Below are positions 23,459 through 33,541 of a stretch of DNA of 64,000 nucleotides, in pieces (positions within the stretch are counted from its first letter, which is position 1; each line of letters begins with the position of its first letter). The translations under genes were made by a program, and so were the position numbers. Under the pieces are notes generated by a model. That model did not search any database. It was given only the letters and a program-made list of their open reading frames with translations, and was not told where the DNA came from. Where the stretch lies: the NCBI GenBank assembly GCA_030248195.1, contig JASAND010031905.1, positions 27,357 to 91,356 of the forward strand, read 5' to 3'. Origin of the DNA: Trissonchulus latispiculum. Its lineage: Eukaryota; Nematoda; Enoplea; Enoplida; Ironidae.

Positions 23459-24589
23459 CTACACATTTGTACTTTCACGGTCAGTGTGTCGTTCAGCTGA
23501 CATAGGCTGACTTTCAGCCGCCAAGTCGGTAGCGTTTGTTGTCCAACTGCTAAATGTCCGACCCAATAGGCGCAAACTGTGGTTCAGTGATACACTGAAC
23601 GAGTTCATGAAGCTTCTGATTTGTCGCTTAAAATTTTCATTCAGAAATGCGTACAAAAGCGGATTCCAGAGCAGAGCACTCATAGCGATTAAATGACAGA
23701 CCAGAAAAATCTGCGGTTTCAGTCTTTTTCCTAGCAGGCTCGGACTTTTCAAATACCATTGGATATCTTTCATCATATTAATACAGTCCAAAGGAATCGA
23801 GCAAACCGCATACACTGTCACCATGCAAATCAAAAGTCGTTGCAATCTCTTTCGCTTTTTCAGTGCATTAATTCGAGAGTTATCGCCCTGCGTCTTCCGC
23901 ATTCTCTCATACTGTCGGTTTAGATAACAGTTTATGTGAGCATAGCAGAATCCAATTACAGTCAAACAAATCACACTTTTTAGGATTAAAATACCAACCC
24001 CGTACAGTACCCTGTTAAGTCTGGGTTGCCAACTTTCCAAGCAGAACTTATGCGTAAACGTGCAACCAGGAATACTGACTAAAATTGCCGATGCTACATG
24101 TGGTATGGCAAAGCACGCCGCAACCAACCATTCCACAATGATAACAATACAGCAAGCTAGCTTCCTTTTCTTAGTGTGGAATGGGAAGATAATTAGTACG
24201 TAGCGGTCAACTGCGATGGCTACCAAAGTAAAGGACGATATTAAAATCACCAAAGTAGTTATGGCATTAAAACATTTACAGGACAAACTGCCGTAGTCCC
24301 AGTTACCAGTAACAATATAGGAAGGAGTTAACCACAGGGAAGTCACCGCAATTAAAATATCTGAAACGGCTAGATTTCCAATGTACGCGTTTGTTGGCGA
24401 TCTCATTTCTTTGCGAAATCCAATTACAAGTAGAACTATGATATTTCCAGCGACACTTGAAACTCCTAATATCGAATAGCATAAAGCGATCAAATACAGG
24501 CTTCCTCCGCTTATTTCATTATTGTTAGGCATCCAGTCGGTACAATTAACTTCCATGAAATTAAATTTATTCAAATAAAACAAATTCAA
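23459..24589 (-). CDS. Class A GPCR, neuropeptide Y/F receptor-like
   Basis: A 376-residue single-exon receptor with seven hydrophobic segments. Diagnostic residues: GN in TM1 (SVAGNIIVLL), NLAVSD in TM2 with the conserved Asp, a Trp in the first extracellular loop, Cys at the start of TM3, DRYVLIIFP at the end of TM3, a basic third intracellular loop (KKRKRLQR), CSIPLD in TM6 with the conserved Pro, and NPLLYAFLNENF in TM7 leading into helix 8. The NENF ending and DRYxxIxxP form are typical of neuropeptide Y/F-type receptors, which sit in the plasma membrane and signal through G proteins; ligand identity is inference. TM6 lacks the usual CWLP tryptophan (reads AVCSIP). It converges tail-to-tail with the TRIM-NHL gene. 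A broken inverted copy is at 27640-28676. Confidence 0.9.
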   Translation of the reverse strand: MNLFYLNKFNFMEVNCTDWMPNNNEISGGSLYLIALCYSILGVSSVAGNIIVLLVIGFRKEMRSPTNAYIGNLAVSDILIAVTSLWLTPSYIVTGNWDYGSLSCKCFNAITTLVILISSFTLVAIAVDRYVLIIFPFHTKKRKLACCIVIIVEWLVAACFAIPHVASAILVSIPGCTFTHKFCLESWQPRLNRVLYGVGILILKSVICLTVIGFCYAHINCYLNRQYERMRKTQGDNSRINALKKRKRLQRLLICMVTVYAVCSIPLDCINMMKDIQWYLKSPSLLGKRLKPQIFLVCHLIAMSALLWNPLLYAFLNENFKRQIRSFMNSFSVSLNHSLRLLGRTFSSWTTNATDLAAESQPMSAERHTDRESTNV

Positions 24590-24649
24590 AATAAACTGAA
24601 AGTATCAATATTTTGTAGCAGTATTTATCAATTATTATATTAATAATAT

Positions 24650-25094
24650 CAAGAGTACATAATAACTAAGAGTGTGACAAGCGTCACACTCTTAGTTATC
24701 AAGCAGAAAACATCATCTGCACAATAACGGCCTACCCCCCCCCACAACTGAGTACCTGGTGACCCCCCCACAACTGAGTACCAGGTACACAATTGTGTAC
24801 GAGCACTCGCTTGTATGTTTACATGTTGAAGCTAAAAAGTGGCCAGCTGCCGACAAAATGTTTTTGGACCTGTTTTTAGCTTCAACATGTAAACATACAA
24901 GCGAGTGCTCGTACACAATTGTGTACCTGGTACTCAGTTGTGGGGGGGGTCACCAGGTACTCAGTTGTGGGGGGGGGGGTCACCAGGTACTCAGTTGTGG
25001 GGGGGGGGGTAGGCCGTTATTGTGCAGATGATGTCTGCAGCCTAATAACTAAGAGTGGGACGCTTGTCACACTCTTAGTTATTATGTACTCTTG
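24650..25094. mobile_element. CAAGAGTACATAATA-ended foldback element, 7-bp TSD
   Basis: A 445-bp element, nearly a perfect palindrome. Ends are CAAGAGTACATAATAACTAAG and its inverse; ATAATAT flanks both sides (24643-24649, 25095-25101). Each end has its own small hairpin (agtgtgacaagcgtcacact). Inner zones repeat a 26-28-bp unit of ccaggtactcagttgtgg plus a G-run, with long inverted cores built on cacaattgtgtacgagcactcgcttgtatg. ORF 24759-25031 is an artefact of the symmetry. Relatives are at 43533-44104 and 44254-45168. Confidence 0.85.
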
Positions 25095-25344
25095 ATAATA
25101 TTTACCCACCAACAATAATTAATAATCACCAACAAAAATTACAGTTGTTCTATTCCATTGCAAGTAGTCTCCCGGTTTAATGTCTTTGTTTACTAAGTCC
25201 TTAGAACTATATACTATAATTTGCTGAAACGTGAAAGCGCACTAAACTAATTAATGCTAACGTAAACTCCATATCTAATCTATGTTAATTGCATTTAACT
25301 GTATTGCTAATGTGAAAGGTTGAAATTAGGAATTGAATACATTG

Positions 25345-25426
25345 AAGAAGGGGTTCAGCGCAAAGATCAAGCTGCTGAGCTTTAGAGTAGAACCAGAACG
25401 CTCTACCACTGAGTCACATCCCCGGA
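25345..25426 (-). repeat. tRNA-like 5' half (possible SINE head or tRNA relic)
   Basis: On the minus strand the sequence opens GGGGATGTGACTCAGTGGTAG, very like the acceptor stem and D arm (A box) of alanine/valine-type tRNAs. The continuation does not fold into a convincing anticodon arm, and no clear B box (GGTTCGANNCC) is present. It is therefore a relic or tRNA-derived repeat, not a working tRNA gene. Mirrored at 26821-26900. Confidence 0.45.
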
Positions 25427-25624
25427 CATTAAGACATTAAGTTTGTTAAACTGATTTCAACGTTACGAAGTTGCTGATATAATGAACGTGATTGTACTCT
25501 AAGGCTTATACGAAATGCATTAACCCAAAGAAACCTTTTTCGTTTTCCTAACGGAGTCGGTTGTCACATAAGTCCCACTCACTAAGATGAATAAGCGCTG
25601 GACTGGTGAGAAATAATTAAGAAA

Positions 25625-26620
25625 CACAGTGCTTGGAAATAAGAGATCGTTGAACACATGCTCGTCATGAATGACAAATGATCTCAATATTATAATATTA
25701 AGTAGAAAAGAATGGCATGAGCTGCCGCTGTTAAAGATACTGATGAAATATTTCAGACAATAAGATAAGGCCGCAGAATATAAAGGTATATGGGGCCCCT
25801 TTTGGTCACAAGTAAACTACTTTAATATACCTAACATTTTGTACAAAAGTGACTTTTTCATATTCTGCGGAAGTAACTTTTACTAGTAACTTTAGTTGAG
25901 AACCAAGAATTCAGCATAAATGCGGAAAAATCCTCTAGAAGACGACTAGCGACTGTTGACTGTGCTTGAATGTAACATTGTGCACGAGCATCTTGACAGC
26001 TCGGGGCAAGCAAATGTACAGTTTGCACGCTTGCAGAAACAGATGTAGATAATTTTGTTACATCGGCATGGCATAAAAAACGCCTAATTCAAAGGCTGAC
26101 AAATACAAATCATTTGCAACAGTTTAATTCAGCAAATTTATTATACGCCATATTATTCAGAATTCACGAAAGCTCTCAACTCATCATCTAGAAGTTTTTA
26201 TCATTTGTTAAATCTTGAAAATTCACGCCTTTGAAAGAAGTATATAAAACACAATCCCAGACGGCATTCAAGTAAAACCTTTTAGGCCTGTCTAATAATC
26301 TAAAACTTCGCTGAGTTTGAAAAATGGTAATTGCAATCTGCGCTTAAAGGGTCTTAAAATCCACCCATTTCGTGATAGATTTATGACTGAGCCAAAAAAT
26401 CGTCTTTAAAAGTATTCCAAAAAGTAGCAATTTTACTCCAATTTTACTTGCATTTGAATTATATTTATTTTAAGCTGGTGGGTGACTTAGTCGTCAACAA
26501 CTGATTTGACACTTAGCCTATATGTGCAGCTTATGGACTATACACCCTACAAAATAGTTACTTTAAACTTTAATAATTATATTAACTATACATCCAACTT
26601 TACTTTTTACAAGCACAGTG
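25625..26620. repeat. Palindrome 2 spacer, copy 1 (S unit)
   Basis: About 1 kb between the two arms, beginning CACAGTGCTTGG and ending ACAAGCACAGTG, so its ends are inverted repeats of about 12 bp with two mismatches. It contains an inner inverted pair ccgcagaatat/atattctgcgg (about 25773-25871). No gene seen. A second copy in the same orientation is at 30210-31195. Confidence 0.8.
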
Positions 26621-26820
26621 TTTCTTAATTATTTCTCACCAGTCCAGCGCTTATTCATCTTAGTGAGTGGGACTTATGTGACAACCGACTCCGTTAGGAA
26701 AACGAAAAAGGTTTCTTTGGGTTAATGCATTTCGTATAAGCCTTAGAGTACAATCACGTTCATTATATCAGCAACTTCGTAACGTTGAAATCAGTTTAAC
26801 AAACTTAATGTTTTAATGTC

Positions 26821-26900
26821 CGGGGATGTGACTCAGTGGTAGGAGTGTTCTGGTTCTACTCTAAAGCTCAGAAGCTTGATCTTTTGCGCTGAACCCCTCT
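26821..26900 (+). repeat. tRNA-like 5' half, right-arm mirror copy
   Basis: Mirror of 25345-25426, with cggggatgtgactcagtggtag followed by agtgttctgg in place of agcgttctgg. Same verdict: tRNA-derived relic. Confidence 0.45.
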
Positions 26901-27639
26901 TCTTCAATGTATTCAATTCCTAATTTCAACCTTTCACAGAATTATAATACAGTTAAATGTAAATTAACATAGATTAGATATGGAGTTTATGTTAGTGATT
27001 AATTAGTTTAGTGCGCTTTCACGTTTCAGCAAATTATAGTATATAGTTCTAAGGACTAGTAAACAAAGACATTAAACCGGGAGACTACTTGCAATGGAAT
27101 AGAACAATTGTAATTTTTGGTTAGTGATTGAGTAATTATTGTTGGTGGGTAAATATTGATCAAGAGTATATAGTACACTCAAGAGTGTATAGTCGTCCCA
27201 TTCTACATATTAGTACAACATCATCCACAACGTAACGTTACCCCCCCCACAACTGAGTACCCACGATTCCACACTCACAACTCGAGTACTTGGAGACACA
27301 ACGAGTACCAGGTACATACTTGAATACGAGACTCGTTGGGTATGTTTAGCATGTTGAAGCCAAAAACAGGTCCAAAAACATTCTGTCGGCAGCTGGCCAC
27401 TTTTTAGCTTCAACATGTAAACATACAAGCGATGCCATACAATTGTCGTACCTGGTACCAGTTGTTCGGTATTCAGGTGGGGCTAGCCGTTTGTGCTGCA
27501 GATGATGTTTTCTGCTTGATATCTATGAGTGTGACGTTTGTCACACTCTTAGTTATTATGTACTCTGATATTATTAATACTAATAATTGATAATTACTGC
27601 TACAAAATATTGATACTTTCAGTTTATTTTGAATTTGTT

Positions 27640-28676
27640 TTATTTGAATAAATTTTAATTTCATGGAAGTTTGGAACAGACTGGATGCCTAACAATAATG
27701 AAATAAGCGGAGGAAGCCTGTATTTGATCGCTTTACTCTATTCGATATTAGGAGTTTCAAGTGTCGCTGGAAATATCATAGTTCTACTTGTACTGGATTT
27801 CGCAAAGAAATGAGATCGCCAACAAACGCGTACATTGGAAATCTAGCCGTTTCAGATATTTTAATTGCGGTGACTTCCCTGTGGTTAACTCCTTCCTATA
27901 TTGTTACTGGTATCTGGGACTATGGCAGTTTGTCCTGTAAATGTTTTAATGCCATAACTACTTTGTTGATTTTATATATCGTCCTTACTTTGGTAGCCAT
28001 CGCAGTTGACCGCTACGTACTAATTATCTTCCCATTCCACACTAAGAAAGAGAAGCTAGCTTGCTGTATTGTTATCATTGTGGAATGGTTGGTTGTGCGT
28101 GTTGCCATACCACATGTAGCATGGAAAGAGATGGGAGAGATAAGTGGGAAAGTGGCAAAGAAACAGGGTAGTAGGGGTGGATTTTAATTAAAAGTGTGAT
28201 GTTGAGTAATGGATGATGACATAAAGTATTAAACCGACAGTATGAGAGAATGCGGAAGACGCAGAACGATAAGAATATTAATGCAGAAAAAGCGAAAGAG
28301 ATGCAACGAGGATGATGGGAAGGATGCGGTTTGCTGATTCCTTTGGAACTGTATTAATATGATAAAGATTTATCCAATGGTATTTGAAAAGTCCGAGCCT
28401 GCTAGGAAAAAGACTGAAACCGCAGATTTTTCTGGTCTGTCATTTAATCGCTATGAGTGCTCTGCTCTGGAATCAACTTTTGTACGCATTTCGGAATGAA
28501 AATTTTAAGCGACAAATCAGAAGCTTCTGAATAAGTTCAATGTATCACTGAACCACAGTTTGCGCCTATTGGGTCTTGACATTTAGCAGTTGACAACAAA
28601 CGCTACCGACTTGGCGGCTGAAAGTCAGCCTATGTCAGTTGAACGACACACTGACCGTGAAAGTACAAATGTAGTT
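27640..28676 (+). pseudogene. Broken inverted copy of the NPY/F-like receptor gene
   Basis: Recognisable from the start (cATGGAAGTTTGGAAC) to the C-terminal end (agtacaaatgtagtt). Only 27810-28187 stays open (about 110 receptor residues, TM1 end to TM4). Around 28121-28219 the sequence leaves homology and becomes purine-rich and cytosine-poor, then homology resumes at the third intracellular loop with frameshifts. The TM7 motif region is still visible as aatgaaaattttaagcgaca. Not functional as sequenced. Confidence 0.85.
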
Positions 28677-29278
28677 AAAACTTAAGTCTGTAACTTTGGT
28701 CTGTATATTCAGAAAACGGTTGGTTTGACTGAACTATGGTATACAGCAGTGGTATATATTTGTGCGTATTGTAAGTTTAGTTCCTGACATTATGGTTAGT
28801 GCACAGTAATAAGAACAAGAATCGCTCGACAGGTCTCGCCTAATTGATAATCCGGACACTTATACAAACTTACACTGTAAATCAAAAAACTAGTATTGTT
28901 GACCGACCACTTGCGGCTCGAGCCGGCCGTTATACTGGTAGACTGGTAGAAGTTCTGCCTTATTTTCGGCGTATTTTTAGGAAACCTTTTGCCTAAATGA
29001 TGAGTAGTTATTCGTGTTTTGTTATGTATAACAGATAATATCACGTATTGGGTTGGTACCAGTCGACCGGCTGTTTCTGACCCGGTTGGCTGATTGGCAG
29101 TGCATATTGGCTGCCCGGCCGGATTGGCTCCATTCTGGGCTGGGCTAGCCGATTTGTTACCGGTGATACCGGCGGCCACCAAAACTACTCGAAACAAAAA
29201 CAGCTAGCATTAAAGTATATGATAATAACAATAAGAATCATGACACAATCATATTCACAACTAAGTTATGTGATTGTC

Positions 29279-29863
29279 TTACAGGTATTCTATCCGCCAA
29301 ATATTACTGAGGCCGTGTGTCATGCATGTAAAGGTACTGTTCAGAGAATTTTAGTGTAGTCTTCAGCACCGCAATACTGTACATTCCTCCTTCGACGAAG
29401 GCGGAAGGAAACGGTATTTGTTTCCAGGAATTTTCCTTCCAAAGTGAAGAACTGATTAGATTTTTCCGGAATTCGGCCAACTGAAATGGCCGTAGTTATC
29501 GATGGCGATTCCGCTGGGATTCGAAAGCCCGGAGTTACGCCTTCCTTTGCCCACCGTTGAACCACATGAGCTTGACTGTTGAAAATCATAAGACAATGCT
29601 GTGACCTGTCGATCACAAATAGCAATCTTTGTAGCTTGAGTACAGTTTGCGCAGCGGTAAGCGCAGGCGTGGAAGTTAAATTTTCTGCATCATTTCTTGA
29701 TCCTCTTGGGACCCTGCTCTGCGGTTTGTTTTAGTTCGAATTCTGCAGATGCAGGTTTGTCGTAAACAGCTTTCCTCCGTCACATCGTAGGGCCACCGTT
29801 CCACTGGAGCTATTTAGATGGGAGACCTTCAGAGAAGCAACCGGCTATGAGTGATGGTGGAGT
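29279..29863 (-). pseudogene. Broken inverted fragment of the TRIM-NHL gene
   Basis: Copy of the last 600 bp or so of the gene at 20889-22853, on the opposite strand, with frame breaks. The NHL region is partly open at 29341-29625. The fragment ends at ggtggagtag, beyond which the expected coding sequence is replaced by the cytosine-free tract. Confidence 0.85.
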
Positions 29864-30109
29864 AGTTGGTTTATGTTTTGTTTATAGTAGATAGTATATA
29901 TATTTGGAGTGAGGATATATTATGTAGTATATATTATTTGTTATTGTTTATGTTGTATGTGAGGTTGATTAGGGATTGATAATTGAGAGGGGTTATGAGA
30001 TAGTTAGTTGAGTTTAGAGTAGAAGAGTTAATGAGTAATGAATTAGAATTAGTTTGTTATGATTTAGTTAGAGTTGTTGATATATGATTATGTTTAGGTT
30101 ATGATGTTA
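29846..30109. other. 264-bp tract with no cytosine on the + strand
   Basis: From the base after ccggc at 29845 to the c at 30110 every base is A, G or T. The tract joins the broken TRIM-NHL copy to the second copy of the palindrome tip. It has no ORF, is not a simple tandem repeat, and does not read as a simple C-to-T version of the TRIM-NHL sequence expected here. Confidence 0.95.
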
Positions 30110-31195
30110 CCCAAAGACCTTTTTCGTTTTCCTCCAAGGAGTCGGTTGTCATTATAAGTCCCACTCACTAAGATGAATAAGCGCTGACTTGGTGAGAAAT
30201 ATTACAAAACACAGTGCTTGGAAATAAGAGATCGTTGAACACATGCTCGTCATGAATGACAAATGATCTCAATATTATAATATTAAGTAGAAAAGAATGG
30301 CATGAGCTGCCGCTGTTAAAGATACTGATGAAATATTTCAGACAATAAGATAAGGCCGCAGAATATAAAGGTATATGGGGCCCCTTTTGGTCACAAGTAA
30401 ACTACTTTAATATACCTAACATTTTGTACAAAAGTGACTTTTTCATATTCTGCGGAAGTAACTTTTACTAGTAACTTTAGTTGAGAACCAAGAATTCAGC
30501 ATAAATGCGGAAAAATCCTCTAGAAGACGACTAGCGACTGTTGACTGTGCTTGAATGTAACATTGTGCACGAGCATCTTGACAGCTCGGGGCAAGCAAAT
30601 GTACAGTTTGCACGCTTGCAGAAACAGATGTAGATAATTTTGTTACATCGGCATGGCATAAAAATGTAATTCAAAGGCTGACAAATACAAATCATTTGCA
30701 GCAGTTTAATTCAGCAAATTTATTATATGCATATTATTCAGAACACGAAAGCTCTCAACTCATCATCTAGAAGTTTTCCTCATTGTTAAATCTTGAAAAT
30801 TCACGCCTTTGAAAGAGTATATAAGAAACATTCCCAGACGGCATTCAAGTAAAACCTTTTAGGCCTGTCTAATAATCTAAAACTTCGCTGAGTTTGAAAA
30901 ATGGTAATTGCAATCTGCGCTTAAAGGGTCTTAAAATCCACCCATTTCGTGATAGATTTATGACTGAGCCAAAAAATCGTCTTTAAAAGTATTCCAAAAA
31001 GTAGCAATTTTACTCCAATTTTACTTGCATTGAAGTGCACTTCACTTTAAGCTGGTGGGTGACTTAGTCGTCAACAACTGATTTGACACTTGGCCTATAT
31101 GTGCGGCTTATGGACTATACACCCCACAAAATAGTTACTTTAAACTTTAATAATTATATTAACTATACATCAACTTTACTTTTACAAGCACAGTG
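30106..31195. repeat. Second, direct copy of palindrome tip plus S unit
   Basis: Direct repeat of about 25519-26620: about 100 bp of the arm tip (ttacccaaagacct to gagaaat) followed by the S unit from CACAGTGCTTGG at 30210 to AAGCACAGTG at 31195. The two S units are very similar, much more so than the two palindrome arms in places. It ends exactly at cacagtg and abuts the gypsy fragment. Confidence 0.9.
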
Positions 31196-33541
31196 AAACC
31201 AAATATTATGCGAACTTTGTAGTAGAAAAATAATGGAAACTATGAGTTATGTAAATGGATGAACTTTCCAAAGAAAGTCCTTCCATTCGAGTTACGAAAG
31301 GCAGAATTTCTTCTTTACAGTCTTCGGGGAATCCGGTCTCTATGTAGGAACGAAGGGTTGTTAAAGTCTTGTCCTGAGATGAGTGCTCTGCAACTGTTTC
31401 GGAAGTTACAGGAATAGCATCGAATTGTGAGGCCAGAAGTAGGTGGACTTCTCGAGCATCGGCACAGATATCTGCAGTGCAATACGGACTGGGCAAACGA
31501 GATAACCCATCCGCATTGGCATGTGCTTCTGACTTTCTAAACTCTATGTCGTAATTGAATCCGCTAAGAGCAATGGCCCAGCGTTGCAGCCGGTTTGCTG
31601 CATGAACAGGGATCTGTGATTTTGATCCAAATAAAGTTGTGAGTGGTTTGTGGTCGGTAATCAAAAGAAATCTTCTTCCGAGCAGATACTGACTAAACTT
31701 CTTTACGCCAAAAACCAAGGCTAAGCTTTCTTTCTCTATTTGAGAATATTTTCTTTCTGACGTCGACAGTGTTTTTGATGCTGCACAGATAATCTTTTCT
31801 GATCCATCCGGGAATCGATGAGACAGTACAGCACCTATTTCCACACTGGACGCATCACATGCCAAGACCACAGGCATTTTTGGGTCATAATGGCATAAAA
31901 GTTTCTTTGAAGTTAAATGAGACTTCAAAGTTTCGAAAGCCCGACTTTCTTTATCTGACCACTTCCAAGGATTATCTTTATGTAGTAGCTGACAAAGAGG
32001 TTCTGTTATCGTTGCCAGTTTTGGAATAAATTTGGCATAATAGTTAATCATACCAAGAAAGGAGCGAAGTTCGCTGACATTCACCGGAGCAGGCATATCA
32101 AGAATCCCTTGAAGCTTCTTTTGGATGGGACTGATTCCCTGTGCACTAAGAATCAACCCCAGGAACTTGACAGCATCTCTGAAAAATTCGCATTTGGCTA
32201 ATCCCAACCGGACCCCATGATCGTGTAGTCGCTGGAAGACTTTATCCAAATTTCGGAGATGAGCTTCTTCCGTTTCCCCAGTAACGACGATGTCGTCCAA
32301 GAACCATCCTGTTCCATCACATCCTTGGAGGATCTGATCCATTCGTTTTTGGAACAATGCGGGGGCAGACGCAACTCCAAAAGGTAGTCTTTTGTATTGG
32401 AGCAAACCTTTGTGGGTGTTTATGACACACATTTGTTGACTCTCTTGATCTAGGGGAAACTGGTTATATGCTCTGGATAGATCCAGCTTTGTAAAATGCT
32501 GACCTTTGTTAACCTGTTGCAAGGTATCTTCTAGTCTGGGCAGTGGATATTCGTCAACTTCTAAGTTAGGATTCAAACCTATCTTGAAGTCTGCGCAAAC
32601 TCGAACGGTGCCATCGGGTTTTAGAACAGGGACGATGGGGGCCGCCCATTCTGAATAGGTTACCGGTTCGAGTATGCCATCTGAAATGTCTCTGTTTAAA
32701 CTAACATCAATCTTTTCTTTTAACGAGAAGGGCACGGGACGTGCTTTACAAAATTTAGGGCTGGCGTTGCTTTTCAAACGAAGGTGTGCCCCAGGACCTT
32801 TAAATTTTCCTAATTCATCCTTGAATAAATCTTTATATTTGCCAATCAACTGATTTACCTTGGTATTAGCACTTGGGCTTTCCACATGAAGCTTGAAGAT
32901 GGATGACCAATTTAGCTTTATTTTGCTGAGCCAATCTCTGCCAAGCAGTGGAGGTCCTTTAGCATCAACAATCACTACCTTCATGTCAGAAAAGCTGTGA
33001 TTTAAATAGGTCACAGTAACGGTAGCCTTACCTTTTACTGGAAGAGGGTTACCATTATAGCCACGTAAGTGGAGAGAACAGTGTTGCAAAGGAATGTGCT
33101 GAAACTTTTCTTTCCAAATGCTGTAAGGTATCAAAGTTACCGCAGCGCCCGTGTCCAGCTCCATACCGATAGGGGCATTGTTCAGTTTGACGTGAACCCA
33201 ATATGGCTTGTGAGGAAAAACAGAGTGAACATGGTAAATAGGTTCATCGTCTGGTTCAGAAAAATTGTTACTGTCACTTTGCAAATCGGTTTCGACATGG
33301 TGCGTAAAGGTCTTTGTAGCTTTTTGTGAACGTTGAAAGCATGCAGATGCTATGTGACCACGTTTGTTGCAGTGATGGCAAGTAGCTTCTTTAAATCTGC
33401 AAGCATCGGGGGTATGATTCGGCTTTTTGCAGCGGTAGCAAACCTGACTTTTCCTTTGATGCTTGTGCTGATTACCATCTTGAAAATATCTAGAGCTTTG
33501 GTTTTTGGGCACGTTAACTTTGTTTACATGACGTTCCTACA
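31196..33541 (-). mobile_element. Truncated Ty3/gypsy retrotransposon
   Basis: The open frame on the minus strand covers nucleocapsid zinc knuckles, protease, reverse transcriptase and RNase H. The integrase, envelope (if any) and downstream LTR are missing because the sequence switches to the S unit at 31195. Upstream, a TAG near 33541 closes the frame before any clear gag. Related by domain order and zinc-knuckle style to invertebrate Mag/K02A2.6-like elements (family knowledge, not tested). Confidence 0.85.
31206..33512 (-). CDS. pol: Gypsy gag-pol fragment: zinc knuckles, protease, RT, RNase H
   Basis: About 768 codons open. Two CCHC knuckles: C25-C28-H33-C38 and C45-C48-H53-C58. Aspartic protease signature LDTGAA with the Asp near residue 120. 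Reverse transcriptase spans about 255-450, with LDLSRAYNQFPL and the catalytic FLDDIV at about 404-409 (the family usually has YxDD/FxDD). RNase H spans about 545-660, with catalytic Asp in ACDAS (about 553), a Glu near 593 and ITDHKPL (Asp about 620). The reading frame begins at GTG, so the true start is unknown; it may be a frame-shifted continuation from gag. The last residues before the stop at 31206 are followed directly by the S unit, so integrase is lost. The frame is otherwise free of stops, suggesting a fairly recent copy. Confidence 0.88.
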   Translation of the reverse strand: MPKNQSSRYFQDGNQHKHQRKSQVCYRCKKPNHTPDACRFKEATCHHCNKRGHIASACFQRSQKATKTFTHHVETDLQSDSNNFSEPDDEPIYHVHSVFPHKPYWVHVKLNNAPIGMELDTGAAVTLIPYSIWKEKFQHIPLQHCSLHLRGYNGNPLPVKGKATVTVTYLNHSFSDMKVVIVDAKGPPLLGRDWLSKIKLNWSSIFKLHVESPSANTKVNQLIGKYKDLFKDELGKFKGPGAHLRLKSNASPKFCKARPVPFSLKEKIDVSLNRDISDGILEPVTYSEWAAPIVPVLKPDGTVRVCADFKIGLNPNLEVDEYPLPRLEDTLQQVNKGQHFTKLDLSRAYNQFPLDQESQQMCVINTHKGLLQYKRLPFGVASAPALFQKRMDQILQGCDGTGWFLDDIVVTGETEEAHLRNLDKVFQRLHDHGVRLGLAKCEFFRDAVKFLGLILSAQGISPIQKKLQGILDMPAPVNVSELRSFLGMINYYAKFIPKLATITEPLCQLLHKDNPWKWSDKESRAFETLKSHLTSKKLLCHYDPKMPVVLACDASSVEIGAVLSHRFPDGSEKIICAASKTLSTSERKYSQIEKESLALVFGVKKFSQYLLGRRFLLITDHKPLTTLFGSKSQIPVHAANRLQRWAIALSGFNYDIEFRKSEAHANADGLSRLPSPYCTADICADAREVHLLLASQFDAIPVTSETVAEHSSQDKTLTTLRSYIETGFPEDCKEEILPFVTRMEGLSLESSSIYITHSFHYFSTTKFA

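Larger units (their letters stand above)
22250..25624 (+). repeat. Left arm of palindrome 2
   Basis: Matches 26621-29863 in inverted order. It contains the 3' end of the TRIM-NHL gene, the whole receptor gene, a 445-bp foldback element and a tRNA-like segment. Inner edge is at the word cacagtg (25625). The outer edge lies inside the TRIM-NHL coding sequence near gctactccacc. Confidence 0.93.
26621..29863 (-). repeat. Right arm of palindrome 2 (heavily mutated)
   Basis: Inverted copy of 22250-25624 with many indels and substitutions, including a badly scrambled foldback element (about 27160-27570) and two stretches where the homologous sequence is replaced by cytosine-poor sequence. It ends abruptly where the TRIM-NHL copy stops, next to the cytosine-free tract. 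Confidence 0.92.

Noticed and set aside
24759..25031. 90-codon ORF
   Set aside because: Lies wholly in a foldback element; the same peptide is read from both strands because the DNA is palindromic.
29846..30109. Simple cytosine deamination of the TRIM-NHL sequence
   Set aside because: The expected homologous sequence with every C changed to T does not line up with what is there, so deamination alone does not explain it.
33512..33512. Methionine start of the gypsy ORF
   Set aside because: The codon here is GTG; the frame simply opens after a TAG near 33541, so no start can be assigned.
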